Origin: Solimonas marina
GTDB taxonomy: Bacteria; Pseudomonadota; Gammaproteobacteria; Nevskiales; Nevskiaceae
DNA length: 64,000 nucleotides
Assembly (NCBI RefSeq): GCF_012241385.1
Contig: NZ_JAAVXB010000004.1
Span: 366,015 to 430,014 of the forward strand
Reading direction: 5' to 3'
Shown: in pieces, positions 21,446 through 29,773 of the stretch
Layout of the letters: each line of letters starts with the position of its first letter
Numbering within the stretch: the stretch's first letter is position 1
The notes under the pieces: model-generated
What the model was told of the DNA's origin: nothing
The model's input: only the letters and a program-made list of their open reading frames with translations
Database searches by the model: none
Program-made: the position numbers and the translations under genes

Positions 21446-22308
21446 GCGAAGAGCTGCCACAGCAGACGGAAGCGGAAGACGGCGATCTGGCGGCGATCGA
21501 GGCGGCGCGGCACCCGAAGGTGCACGGCCAGCCGCTCGACAAGCTGCCGGAGGACCTCTACATCCCGCCGGATGCGATGGAGGTGTTCCTCGACGCGTTC
21601 GAGGGGCCGCTCGACTTGCTGCTGTACCTGATCCGCAAGCAGAACCTGAACATCCTCGACATTCCGGTTCTGAAGATCACCCAGCAATACATCCAGTACA
21701 TCGCGCTGATGCGCGAGATGAAGCTGGAGCTGGCCGCCGAATACCTGGTGATGGCGGCGCTGCTGGCGGAGATCAAGTCGCGCATCCTGCTGCCGCGGCC
21801 GCCGCCGGAAGAGGCGCAGGAAGAGGGTGATCCGCGCATGGAGCTGGTGCGCCGCCTGCAGGAATACGAGCGCTTCAAGACCGCTGGCGAAAGCATCGAG
21901 AAGCTGCCGCGTATCGGCCGCGATCTGTATCTGGCGCAGGCGCGCCCCGAACAGATACAGACCACGGTGCCGCTGCCGATGCCGCATCTGCGTGAGCTGG
22001 TGATGGCGTTCCGCGACATTATGGAACGCGTGTCGCTGTACCGGCACCACGAAATCTCGCGCGAGCCGCTGAGTGTGCGCGAGCGGATGACGCACATCCT
22101 GTCGCGCATCCAGCAAGGCCCGGCGCAGTTGACCGATCTGGTCGACCCGGAAGAAGGGCGGCTGGGCGTCGTCGTCTGCTTTTTGGCGATCCTCGAAATG
22201 GCGCGCTCGGCGATGCTCGACATCGAGCAGACCGGCCCGTTTGCGCCGGTGATGGTGATGAGCGCGCGTCCGCGTCCGGGCGCCATAGAAGATGACGAAG
22301 GAGCTTGA
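21442..22308 (+). CDS. scpA: Segregation and condensation protein A
   Basis: 288-residue kleisin that bridges the Smc head domains. Typical segments are FEGPLDLLLYLIRKQNLNILDIPVLKITQQYI (N-terminal Smc-neck-binding domain, about residues 53-84), LAAEYLVMAALLAEIKSRILLPRP and a C-terminal winged-helix region. I chose ATG 21442, which overlaps the GNAT stop and gives a normal length with a short acidic N-terminal extension. Works with scpB downstream and smc at 4381. Confidence 0.95.
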   Translation: MSEELPQQTEAEDGDLAAIEAARHPKVHGQPLDKLPEDLYIPPDAMEVFLDAFEGPLDLLLYLIRKQNLNILDIPVLKITQQYIQYIALMREMKLELAAEYLVMAALLAEIKSRILLPRPPPEEAQEEGDPRMELVRRLQEYERFKTAGESIEKLPRIGRDLYLAQARPEQIQTTVPLPMPHLRELVMAFRDIMERVSLYRHHEISREPLSVRERMTHILSRIQQGPAQLTDLVDPEEGRLGVVVCFLAILEMARSAMLDIEQTGPFAPVMVMSARPRPGAIEDDEGA

Positions 22309-22311
22309 GGC

Positions 22312-23274
22312 GTGAGCGAAGCGCTCGATCCGCAGACCGACCTGGACATGCCGAACACGGCCGATGCGCGCATCGCCGAGCTCGACCGCATTCTCGAAGC
22401 GATCCTGCAGGCGTCCGAACAACCGCTGTCGACCGAGCAGTTGCAGCGCATGCTCGGCCATGACCTCGGCGTGACCAAGAAGGACATTCGCGAAGGCCTG
22501 GAACGGCTCGCCGAAGACCTGGCCGGCCGTGCCGTCGAACTCAGCGAAGTCGCCAGCGGCTGGCGTATCCAGGTGCGCCGCGATTACGCCGAATGGGTGG
22601 CGCGGCTCTACCAGGAAAAGCCGCCGCGTTTGTCGCGCGCGCTGCTCGAAACGCTGGCGCTGATCTGCTACCGCCAGCCGATCACGCGCGGCGAAATCGA
22701 GGACGTGCGCGGCGTGGCGATGTCGCCCAACATCATTCGCACCCTGCTCGAACGCGGCTGGATACGCGAGGTCGGCGTCAAGGAAGTGCCGGGCCGGCCG
22801 TCGTTGTTCGGCACCACCTCGCAGTTGCTCGACGATCTGAACCTGCGCTCGCTCGACGATCTGCCGACGCTGCCGGAAATCAAGGATTCCGATCAGCTCG
22901 AAGCGGCGCTGCAGAAGCTCGGCGGTGCGGACGTGGCGGACGGCGAGCCGAACGACGGCGACCGCGTCGGCGACGCCGAGACGCCGGCGTCGGACGCGGC
23001 CGGCGAAGCGGTGCAATCAGCGGAAGCCAATCCGGACGAGCCGATGCCGGCGGAGGCCGGCGATGGCGCGTCCGGAGATGACGCGAGCGACGACACACCG
23101 CTCGCCGACGCAGGCGTCGCTGAGGATGCTGAGACGAAGGGCGGATCGGGCACCGAAGCGGAGCCGTCGGCGCCCACAGAAGCAGACGAACAAACCCAAC
23201 ACGATGCCGACGACACGGACGCTGCCGAAGACGGCAATGGCGCCGACGAGGACAAGCCGCCGGCATCGCCCTGA
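22312..23274 (+). CDS. scpB: Segregation and condensation protein B, with long acidic tail
   Basis: 320 residues starting with GTG. The first about 200 residues are the paired winged-helix ScpB domain (EAILQASEQPLSTEQLQRML, LSRALLETLALICYRQPITRGEIE, RGWIREVGVKEVPGRPSLFGTT). From about residue 205 the protein becomes an Asp/Glu/Ala-rich low-complexity tail of about 115 residues, much longer than in most ScpB. ScpB dimers bind ScpA and regulate the Smc ATPase. Three bp separate it from scpA. Confidence 0.94.
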   Translation: MSEALDPQTDLDMPNTADARIAELDRILEAILQASEQPLSTEQLQRMLGHDLGVTKKDIREGLERLAEDLAGRAVELSEVASGWRIQVRRDYAEWVARLYQEKPPRLSRALLETLALICYRQPITRGEIEDVRGVAMSPNIIRTLLERGWIREVGVKEVPGRPSLFGTTSQLLDDLNLRSLDDLPTLPEIKDSDQLEAALQKLGGADVADGEPNDGDRVGDAETPASDAAGEAVQSAEANPDEPMPAEAGDGASGDDASDDTPLADAGVAEDAETKGGSGTEAEPSAPTEADEQTQHDADDTDAAEDGNGADEDKPPASP

Positions 23275-23337
23275 GGTCGGTCGCCACGACGGTGGCCGGC
23301 ACTCGATGATCGAATCGGAACGTCGGGAGGACGTGCC

Positions 23338-24414
23338 ATGAGTGAACGCATCCAGAAATATTTGGCGACGCTGGGCGTCGCCTCGCGCCGCGAGATCGAG
23401 CGCATGATCGACGAGGGCCGCATCATCGTGAACGGCAAGTCGGCGACGCCCGGTCAGCAGGTCGACGCGCGCGATACCGTCAAGATCGACGGCAAGCCGA
23501 TCGCCATGCAGCGCAAGGCCGAGCCGCCGCGCGTGCTGGTCTACAAGAAGCGCGTCGGCGAGATCGTCACGCGTGATGATCCGGAAGGGCGTCGCACCGT
23601 GTTCCGCAAGCTGCCGAAGCTGGCCAGCGGCCGCTGGATTGCCGTCGGCCGCCTCGACATCAACACCTCGGGCCTGCTGTTGTTCACCAATCACGGCGAG
23701 TTGGCGCGGCGTCTCACGCATCCGAGTTTCGAGATCCCGCGCACCTACGCCGCACGCGTACTCGGCACCGTCGACGATGCGGTGCTGGCGCGCTGGAAGT
23801 CCGGTGTCGAACTCGACGATGGCGTCGCGCGCTTCGAGCGCGTCGAGCAGGGCGGCGAGTCCGGTCTGGCCGGTGAGGAACTCGAAGGCGCCAACCAGTG
23901 GTACACCGTCACCGTGCGCGAGGGTCGTAATCGCCTGGTGCGGCGTCTGATCGAGTCGCAGAAGCTGCAGGTCAGCCGCCTGATCCGCGTGCGTTATGGC
24001 CCCATCGATCTGGGCCGCGGTATCAAGTCCGGTAGCGCCCGCGAAGCGACGCCGGCCGAGTTGTTGGCGTTGTTCGATGCCACCGGTCTCGACAGCGGCG
24101 AGCTGGAGACGGCAGCCGGGCGCCGCAAGCCGGTCCGCCAAGCGGCGGACGTTGCCGGCAAACGTGAAGTGAAGCCCACGTTCGAGCGCAGCAGCCGTCG
24201 TACGGCGCGACCGGCAACGGCCAAGCGCGACGAGCGCCAGGACGACGCCCCGCGTCGCGACAAGCCGTCCGCGCCGCGTAATGCCGGGCCGGCACGCAGT
24301 GCGGCGCCGAGCGCGCGTCCTTCCGCTCGCCCCGCTGCTCGGCCTGCCGCCCGCCCGTCAACGCGAGCGGCGGCGCCACGCAAGCCACGGCCGAAGCCCA
24401 CGCGTCGCGGCTGA
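23338..24414 (+). CDS. rluB: 23S rRNA pseudouridine synthase RluB, with basic tail
   Basis: 358 residues. N-terminal S4 RNA-binding domain (RIQKYLATLGVASRREIERMI), catalytic RsuA/RluB domain with the active-site aspartate in GRLDINTSGLL (D107), then from about residue 255 a strongly basic Arg/Pro/Ala-rich disordered tail to the end. RluB makes pseudouridine 2605 in the peptidyl-transferase region. A ribosome site GGGAGGA lies just before ATG 23338. The scpA-scpB-rluB order is classic. Confidence 0.94.
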   Translation: MSERIQKYLATLGVASRREIERMIDEGRIIVNGKSATPGQQVDARDTVKIDGKPIAMQRKAEPPRVLVYKKRVGEIVTRDDPEGRRTVFRKLPKLASGRWIAVGRLDINTSGLLLFTNHGELARRLTHPSFEIPRTYAARVLGTVDDAVLARWKSGVELDDGVARFERVEQGGESGLAGEELEGANQWYTVTVREGRNRLVRRLIESQKLQVSRLIRVRYGPIDLGRGIKSGSAREATPAELLALFDATGLDSGELETAAGRRKPVRQAADVAGKREVKPTFERSSRRTARPATAKRDERQDDAPRRDKPSAPRNAGPARSAAPSARPSARPAARPAARPSTRAAAPRKPRPKPTRRG

Positions 24415-24540
24415 GTCGGCCGAAGCGCGATGGCAAATCGAGCCTAAGCCCGCACTCGAACGTCTCGGCGTCGCAGCGCCGCGCTACGCTGCTTTCATGG
24501 CAAGCGTGGCGCGGCAATGGCGCCGGAACAGGGAGTTCAT

Positions 24541-26550
24541 ATGGACGTTCGTCGAGCGGCGGGCTGGATGCGCGTGTGGGGCGTGCTGGGTCTGGTGGGT
24601 TTCCTGAGTGCCTGCGGGACGTCCGCGACACCGAAGACCACGGCGTATTCGCAGACCATTCCCAAATGCGCGTCGCCGCTGCCGCCGGAGGCGCAGCAGT
24701 TCACGCTGACTGACGACATCCCGCAGGACTTCGACGCGACCGTCGATCCGGCGCCGCAGACGACCATCGCCTTCACGGTCATGCTGCCCGAGCGCTGCGC
24801 CGACAACCGCTTTCCGATCGTGCTGCAAAGCCACGGCTTCGGCGGCGCGCGGCAGACCGCGCTGGCCGCCGACGGCACGTTGTATCCGCAGCACGCCGGA
24901 CTCGACTCCATCGACGAGCTGACCACGGCGCTGCCGTACCACGGCTACATCGTCATCAGCTTCGACGAGCGCGGCCACGGCGAGAGCCAGCCCAAGGATG
25001 GCGGCGGTTACACGCGACTGATCGACCCCGCCGCGGAGACGCAGGATGCGCGCGCGATTCTCGACTGGGCCTACGATCACGCCAGCGAGATCCAGGCGCA
25101 AACGCAGGACGACACCGGCATCGCCAAGGACGTGCGTGTCGGCACGCTCGGCTACAGCTACGGCGGCGCCTTCCAGTGGCCGCTGGCGGCGCTCGATCCG
25201 CGCGTCGACGCCATCGTGCCGATCGCCAGTTGGCACAATCTGCTGTACAGCGTCGCGCCCGGCCATGTGATGAAGCAGTCATGGGCGCAGATTCTCTGCC
25301 TGTTCGCGACGATCCCGTCGGATCTCGCCGTGGTCGGTTCGATCAACACACCGTTGGTCGACACCATGTGCAACCAGATCGCGATTCGCAATCCGTTCGC
25401 ATTCACGATGCGCACGCTCGACGATCTGCTCGACGCCACCTCGCGTGACACGGCGCGGCCGCGACCGATCAGCGCCGACGAGTTCATGACGTTCTTCGGC
25501 ACGCACGGCTTGAATTACTTCCGCAACCAGCAGGCGGCCGGCGAGCCCTGGGGCTTCGGTGAAAAGCAGGCCAAGCTGCGGCCTGTCCCGGCACTGATCC
25601 TGCAGGGCAATCGCGACAACCTGTTCAACATGACTGATGGCTACTGGAACTGGCGCTATCTGCGCGATGCCGGTGGCGACGTGCGCTTCATGACCATGGA
25701 GAGTGGCCATCTCAATCCGCTGGCCGGGCAGATCGAAGGCACGATGAATTGCGGCACGGTCAAAGGCGTGAACGCCATCGTTGCGTGGTTCGACGAAAAA
25801 CTCAAAGGCCACGACACACTCGATTACGACACGCTGCCGCAGGTCTGCATCTCGGTCGCCGATACCGTCGGAGCGCCCGACGTGCCGGCCGCCGCCGTCG
25901 AGCTCGACGACGTGCCGGTCGGCTCGCAATCCGGCGACGGCGCGGTGCCGGCGACCCTCGACAGCCTCGACGTGACGGTGCCGGCCACCGCCGCGCAGCC
26001 GCAGTTCGTGCCGGTGCTGACGGTGCAGGGCGACGACAAGGTCATCGCCGGCATTCCGCTGATCCGCTCGCTGACCGTGACGCCGGGCGCCGGCGCCGTG
26101 CACGACGCGATCGCGCTGGTCGGCGTCGGCATTCGCCGCAACGGCCAGACCCTACTCGTCGACCAGCAGCTCACACCATTTCAGCAAGGCGCATACACCG
26201 CGAACGACGACATCAACGAAGGCGATCCCATCCTGCTGCCCGGCGTCGGCGAACGCCTGCGGGACGGCGACGAACTCGGCTTATTGTTCTACGAACAATC
26301 GCCACAATACGCCGTCGTCGTCTCCGCCGACGGACTCGCCAATCTTCCCGAGGGCGCCGTCAGCCTGCTGTTCGGCAAGCCGCTGCCGATCCCGATTGCC
26401 AGCATCCTCGAACCGCCATTCGACGTTCTCACCAACCCGAACCCGTACTCGGTCACCGCCAGCGGCATCGAACTGCCGGTGATCGTGCCCGGCACCTATC
26501 CGCACAGCACGTACACGCAGGGCGAGGGCAGTGATGCGCCAGTGCAATGA
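24541..26550 (+). CDS. Secreted lipoprotein with CocE/X-Pro peptidase-like alpha/beta hydrolase domain
   Basis: 669 residues from ATG 24541, chosen because GGGAG lies 6 nt upstream and the N terminus then reads as a lipoprotein signal with lipobox LSAC. The hydrolase domain has GYSYGG with nucleophile Ser206, an acid candidate in GNRDNLF and the catalytic His in MESGHLNP. A C-terminal beta-rich region (about 440-669) resembles the jelly-roll half of CocE/S15 enzymes. This architecture is seen in esterases and peptidases acting on small substrates; the substrate is unknown. No operon partner; it stands between rluB and the AT-richer patch. Confidence 0.7.
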   Translation: MDVRRAAGWMRVWGVLGLVGFLSACGTSATPKTTAYSQTIPKCASPLPPEAQQFTLTDDIPQDFDATVDPAPQTTIAFTVMLPERCADNRFPIVLQSHGFGGARQTALAADGTLYPQHAGLDSIDELTTALPYHGYIVISFDERGHGESQPKDGGGYTRLIDPAAETQDARAILDWAYDHASEIQAQTQDDTGIAKDVRVGTLGYSYGGAFQWPLAALDPRVDAIVPIASWHNLLYSVAPGHVMKQSWAQILCLFATIPSDLAVVGSINTPLVDTMCNQIAIRNPFAFTMRTLDDLLDATSRDTARPRPISADEFMTFFGTHGLNYFRNQQAAGEPWGFGEKQAKLRPVPALILQGNRDNLFNMTDGYWNWRYLRDAGGDVRFMTMESGHLNPLAGQIEGTMNCGTVKGVNAIVAWFDEKLKGHDTLDYDTLPQVCISVADTVGAPDVPAAAVELDDVPVGSQSGDGAVPATLDSLDVTVPATAAQPQFVPVLTVQGDDKVIAGIPLIRSLTVTPGAGAVHDAIALVGVGIRRNGQTLLVDQQLTPFQQGAYTANDDINEGDPILLPGVGERLRDGDELGLLFYEQSPQYAVVVSADGLANLPEGAVSLLFGKPLPIPIASILEPPFDVLTNPNPYSVTASGIELPVIVPGTYPHSTYTQGEGSDAPVQ

Positions 26551-26605
26551 CCGGCCCGCCGCGAGTGCGCTCATGCGTTGATGGGAGCCTTCAGAAGGAA
26601 ACTTG

Positions 26606-26962
26606 ATGGCGCTCAGCAAATATACGACGACCACCACGGCTTACATTACCAATGCGATCTTGAGGCCTTCTCTGATTTGCTACATCGCAATCGCCTCTGG
26701 GCACTGGGGGATGGCTGCGCTGATAACGGCGCTTTCGTTCTTTGCCATCATCAGATTGCAACTGTTCTCAAACTTGCCACGTTGGCCGCTGGCTGCGAAA
26801 TTGCAGTTGCTGTTCATTGCGCTGTCGTACGGCGTGGCGGCTTTCGTCGATTTTGGGTACGTGAATAGATACATCCTGTGGGGTCCCGTCATCGTGTTGG
26901 GTATTAGCGGGATCGTCTCTTATGCGGCGTTGAAGGCGGCGGAAGATCGAAATCAGATTTGA
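26606..26962 (+). CDS. Small integral membrane protein of unknown function
   Basis: 118 residues from ATG 26606, supported by AAGGAA 5 nt upstream. About three to four hydrophobic segments (near residues 18-50, 65-85, 88-108) and a short charged C terminus. I recognise no family. Base composition is clearly lower in GC than the neighbours, and codon use is less GC-biased, which suggests acquisition by transfer. Confidence 0.55.
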   Translation: MALSKYTTTTTAYITNAILRPSLICYIAIASGHWGMAALITALSFFAIIRLQLFSNLPRWPLAAKLQLLFIALSYGVAAFVDFGYVNRYILWGPVIVLGISGIVSYAALKAAEDRNQI

Positions 26963-27057
26963 GCGATATTAGACCGAGTGCGAGGAGTGCTGTGACTGGC
27001 AACATTCCGGATAGCACAAGGACGGTGATTGCAAATCGCTTTGCAAGGACATAAGCC

Positions 27058-27393
27058 ATGAAGGCTCCAGCCCGGCTGAGGCTCCTGAGGTTCGTGCTCT
27101 ACTTTCTGGGCTCGGACTTTTTTTTGTTTCTGTATTTCGCGTTGATTCGAGGCAAGTCCGTAAGTTATGGCCAGGTGGCCATATTATCCATTGCCGGAGC
27201 TTTGGTGATAGCGACCGGCGTTACTCTTTTTGCATTCGCGCTTGAATGGCGCGAAAGGCAAGAAGACGCTAAACCTACTCGCCGGTCAGGAAGAATGCCA
27301 AGCGCCGAAGAGGAACAGCATTTCAAGCCAAAGCCAGACCCCATCCCAGATTCAGCGTCGGCCCCAACAACGTTGCCCCGTGCTGAAAAATAG
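27058..27393 (+). CDS. Small two-helix membrane protein of unknown function
   Basis: 111 residues. Two transmembrane helices (about 10-28 and 40-63) and a hydrophilic, Pro-rich C-terminal tail. AAGGA lies about 9 nt before ATG 27058. Family not recognised. It shares the AT-richer composition of its neighbours. Confidence 0.5.
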   Translation: MKAPARLRLLRFVLYFLGSDFFLFLYFALIRGKSVSYGQVAILSIAGALVIATGVTLFAFALEWRERQEDAKPTRRSGRMPSAEEEQHFKPKPDPIPDSASAPTTLPRAEK

Positions 27394-27404
27394 AGTGCTA
27401 GATC

Positions 27405-27770
27405 ATGTATGTTGCCGATGCTGAAGCAATTAAGATATTGAGCGGATACGATTCTCTGCTGGATGCCAAGTTGATGTCGCTTGGTATTTACGAAGATAAA
27501 AACTATGTTTCAGTAAGAATAGTCATCATGGCGAGGCCGAGTTCAAAGTACAGCCGAGTTACGCTGACTTTCAAGGACGTTGTCGATTTCTGCTTCTCGT
27601 ACGCCAAGGAATATACTTTTGGCAATATCGAGGATCTCAGATTTGAAGTAACTGAGGATGGTGAGTTCTATATCTCCCTTGATCCGGATTTCTCTGAGCC
27701 GAACAAATCAACGGGCGATATGGATTACGTAAGATCTAAGAATTTATTTGTGGAGCTTGAAAGCAAATAA
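27405..27770 (+). CDS. Small soluble protein of unknown function, immunity-protein-like
   Basis: 121 residues, acidic, predicted alpha/beta with strands such as YVSVRIVIMA and SRVTLTFKDVVDFCF. Codons are AT-rich for this genome. The size, charge, isolation and low GC resemble orphan immunity proteins of polymorphic toxin systems, but no toxin is adjacent and no family is recognised with confidence. It begins 11 bp after the preceding membrane protein. Confidence 0.5.
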   Translation: MYVADAEAIKILSGYDSLLDAKLMSLGIYEDKNYVSVRIVIMARPSSKYSRVTLTFKDVVDFCFSYAKEYTFGNIEDLRFEVTEDGEFYISLDPDFSEPNKSTGDMDYVRSKNLFVELESK

Positions 27771-28061
27771 TCATGGCTCGGTAGGGCGGAATAAATTCCG
27801 CCTTCCGCGATCTGCTGAAAACTTGGGCCGGCCGCTGCGTGAAGTCGCGCCGCAGAACTACCCGCCAAGCTTTTCCCATTAACCGCTGATTGCATGGGCG
27901 CTGGGGCGGCGTGTGGCGCGAGTCAAGGCAGGACGGCCGCGCAAGTCGGCTAGGCTGAGCCAGGTGAGCTCGTCGGTTGATGGCAATACAATTGTTCGCC
28001 AACCGCGCATGCATCCGGCCCGGCTGCCTTTTCGGTTTTAATCGCACCACCCATTTCTCAA
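27771..28061. other. Gap between unknown gene and esterase
   Basis: 291 bp without a supported gene. It holds the small palindrome described at 27785-27802 and then GC-rich sequence with no clear promoter. Confidence 0.5.
27785..27802. repeat. GGCGGAAT palindrome
   Basis: GGCGGAAT-AA-ATTCCGCC, a perfect 8-bp stem just after the AT-rich gene trio. The same GCGGAA core recurs in the larger palindrome at 63532-63580, suggesting a dispersed repeat. Confidence 0.5.
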
Positions 28062-28910
28062 ATGACGTTCACCCAGCCCCCCAGTCCAAACGAAATCCGC
28101 AGGCTCAGCGAAGGTCTGGACAATCAGCCCGAAGGTCAGTGGCCCGATCGTCACTATTCACGGGTCGAGCGTGCCGAGCTGTACAGCTTCCACGCAGCCG
28201 GCACGCCGCGCGGTCAGGCTCTGGTCTATGCCGGTGGCGGCTATGTGCAGCTCGTAACGGACAAGGAGGGTGTGGAAGTCGCGCGGTGGCTCAATGATCT
28301 GGGGCTGGACGCGCATGTTCTGCTGCATCGCTTGCCCGGCCAGCCTTGCCGCTTGGGCGACGAGGCCGTGCATCCGGCCGACATCGCCCTGCAGGATGGT
28401 TTGGCGGCGCTTCGTGTGCTGGCGCTCAGTGAACGCGCTGCGAGCTTGCCGCTGTTGCATGTCGGCATCTCGTCGGGTGGCCACTTGGCCGGGGTGATGG
28501 CGTGCCAGGCGCATCCGGCGCCGCTTGCCGTCCGTGGTGCGCTCATGGCGTATGCGCCCTTGAATGCCAATCATCGCCGCTACAAGTCGCCGCCCGGCAA
28601 GCCGGACTATCCGCCACCTGAAAAGCAGGCGTTCTACGATGCATGGCCCATCGGCATCACGACCGAACCGCACGGGCTGCCGCCGGTGCCGCTGTTTCTG
28701 GCATATGCGCTGCATGATCCGATCGTGCCGGTGGAGCACGCGATGAATCTGCTGCTGGCTGCGCGTGATCATCGGCTGGACGTTGAAGCGCATGTGTGGG
28801 CCAGCGCCGAACACGGCTTTGCATTGCGCGCGTTGCAGGGCACGCATGATCAATGGCCGCTGCTGGCCGCGCGGTGGATCGATCGTTGTCTGCACGATGC
28901 GACGGTCTGA
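28062..28910 (+). CDS. Alpha/beta hydrolase (BD-FAE/kynurenine-formamidase-like esterase)
   Basis: 282 residues. An oxyanion-type loop YAGGGYVQL (family consensus HGGG-like), nucleophile motif GISSG with Ser137, acid candidate in LHDPIVPVEHA and catalytic His in SAEHGFAL. No signal peptide, so probably cytoplasmic. Related enzymes include acetyl-xylan esterases, bifunctional feruloyl/acetyl esterases and formamidases; substrate unknown. Stands alone and convergent with the SDR operon. Confidence 0.78.
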   Translation: MTFTQPPSPNEIRRLSEGLDNQPEGQWPDRHYSRVERAELYSFHAAGTPRGQALVYAGGGYVQLVTDKEGVEVARWLNDLGLDAHVLLHRLPGQPCRLGDEAVHPADIALQDGLAALRVLALSERAASLPLLHVGISSGGHLAGVMACQAHPAPLAVRGALMAYAPLNANHRRYKSPPGKPDYPPPEKQAFYDAWPIGITTEPHGLPPVPLFLAYALHDPIVPVEHAMNLLLAARDHRLDVEAHVWASAEHGFALRALQGTHDQWPLLAARWIDRCLHDATV

Positions 28911-28915
28911 TGGAC

Positions 28916-28941
28916 CGAAAAGTCTGATGATCGACTTTTCG
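28916..28941. terminator. Possible terminator between convergent genes
   Basis: CGAAAAGTC (28916-28924) pairs with GACTTTTCG (28933-28941) around 8 nt, between the esterase (+) and the SDR gene (-). The stem contains its own A and T runs. Confidence 0.4.
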
Positions 28942-29021
28942 CGGCGCGTGACTTCAGCTCGATTGCTTTCGCCCAGGGGCGAACGCGCTATCGTCGCGCG
29001 CTTTTTTGAGCCTGAGGGTGC

Positions 29022-29765
29022 CTAGAAGCGCTGCCCGCTCACGCCACGACTCTCCGGTCCGAGCAGCCACAGCAGCGTGGCGACGGCGGAGTCCGGCGGT
29101 GGGGTTTCTTCGGGCAGTTCGCCGGGGTAGCCCTTCTTGCGTAGAGCGGTGCGCATAGCGCCGGGGTCGTAGGTGTTGAAGCGCAGCTGCGGCTTGGATT
29201 TGAGCTCGCTGGCCCACATCTGCGCCATCTGCTCGACGGCGGCCTTGGTGATGCCGTAGGCGCCGCCGAACGGGCGCGGTTCGCGGCCGGGGCGGTCACC
29301 GACGAAGACCACCGACGCGTCGTCCGATTTCGTCAGCAGCGGCAGGCAATGCCGCGTCAGCGAAAACGCGGCGGTCAGGTTGACCTGCAGGCTTTCGATC
29401 CAGTCCTTGGGCTCGACGTCGTAGAGCGGGCTGAACTGCTTGAAGTGCGCAGCGGCGTGCAACACGCCGTCGAGTCCGCCGAATTCGCGCTCGATGACGG
29501 TTGCCAGTTCAAAGTAGTCCGCCCAGCTCGCGCCGGCGAGGTTCATTGGGTAGATCGCCGCGCTGCCGCCGGCGGCGCTGATCTGGTCGTAGACCGCTTC
29601 GAGCTTGGCAACGGTGCGGCCGAGCAGGATGACGCTGGCGCCGTGCGCGGCGCAGGCCAGTGCCGTGGCGCGGCCCAGGCCGTCGCCGGCACCGGTGATC
29701 AGCAGTCGGCGTCCGCTCAGCAGCGTCGGCGGCGGCGCGTAGCCGTCTGGTGGGGAAATCGGCAT
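29022..29765 (-). CDS. SDR-family oxidoreductase, YciK-like
   Basis: 247-residue short-chain dehydrogenase. NAD(P)-binding TGAGDGLG (residues 24-31), structural NAG-type motif altered to HAAAH, and the catalytic pair Y170/K174 in AYGITK. The serine expected 13 residues before the Tyr is Asp157 (VFVGDRPG), so the catalytic triad is altered. Position downstream of ubiG and the HAD phosphatase is that of yciK in pseudomonads. Substrate unknown. It is the last gene of the minus-strand operon, 8 bp after the GGDEF-EAL gene. Confidence 0.85.
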   Translation of the reverse strand: MPISPPDGYAPPPTLLSGRRLLITGAGDGLGRATALACAAHGASVILLGRTVAKLEAVYDQISAAGGSAAIYPMNLAGASWADYFELATVIEREFGGLDGVLHAAAHFKQFSPLYDVEPKDWIESLQVNLTAAFSLTRHCLPLLTKSDDASVVFVGDRPGREPRPFGGAYGITKAAVEQMAQMWASELKSKPQLRFNTYDPGAMRTALRKKGYPGELPEETPPPDSAVATLLWLLGPESRGVSGQRF

Positions 29766-29773
29766 CGGATGGT

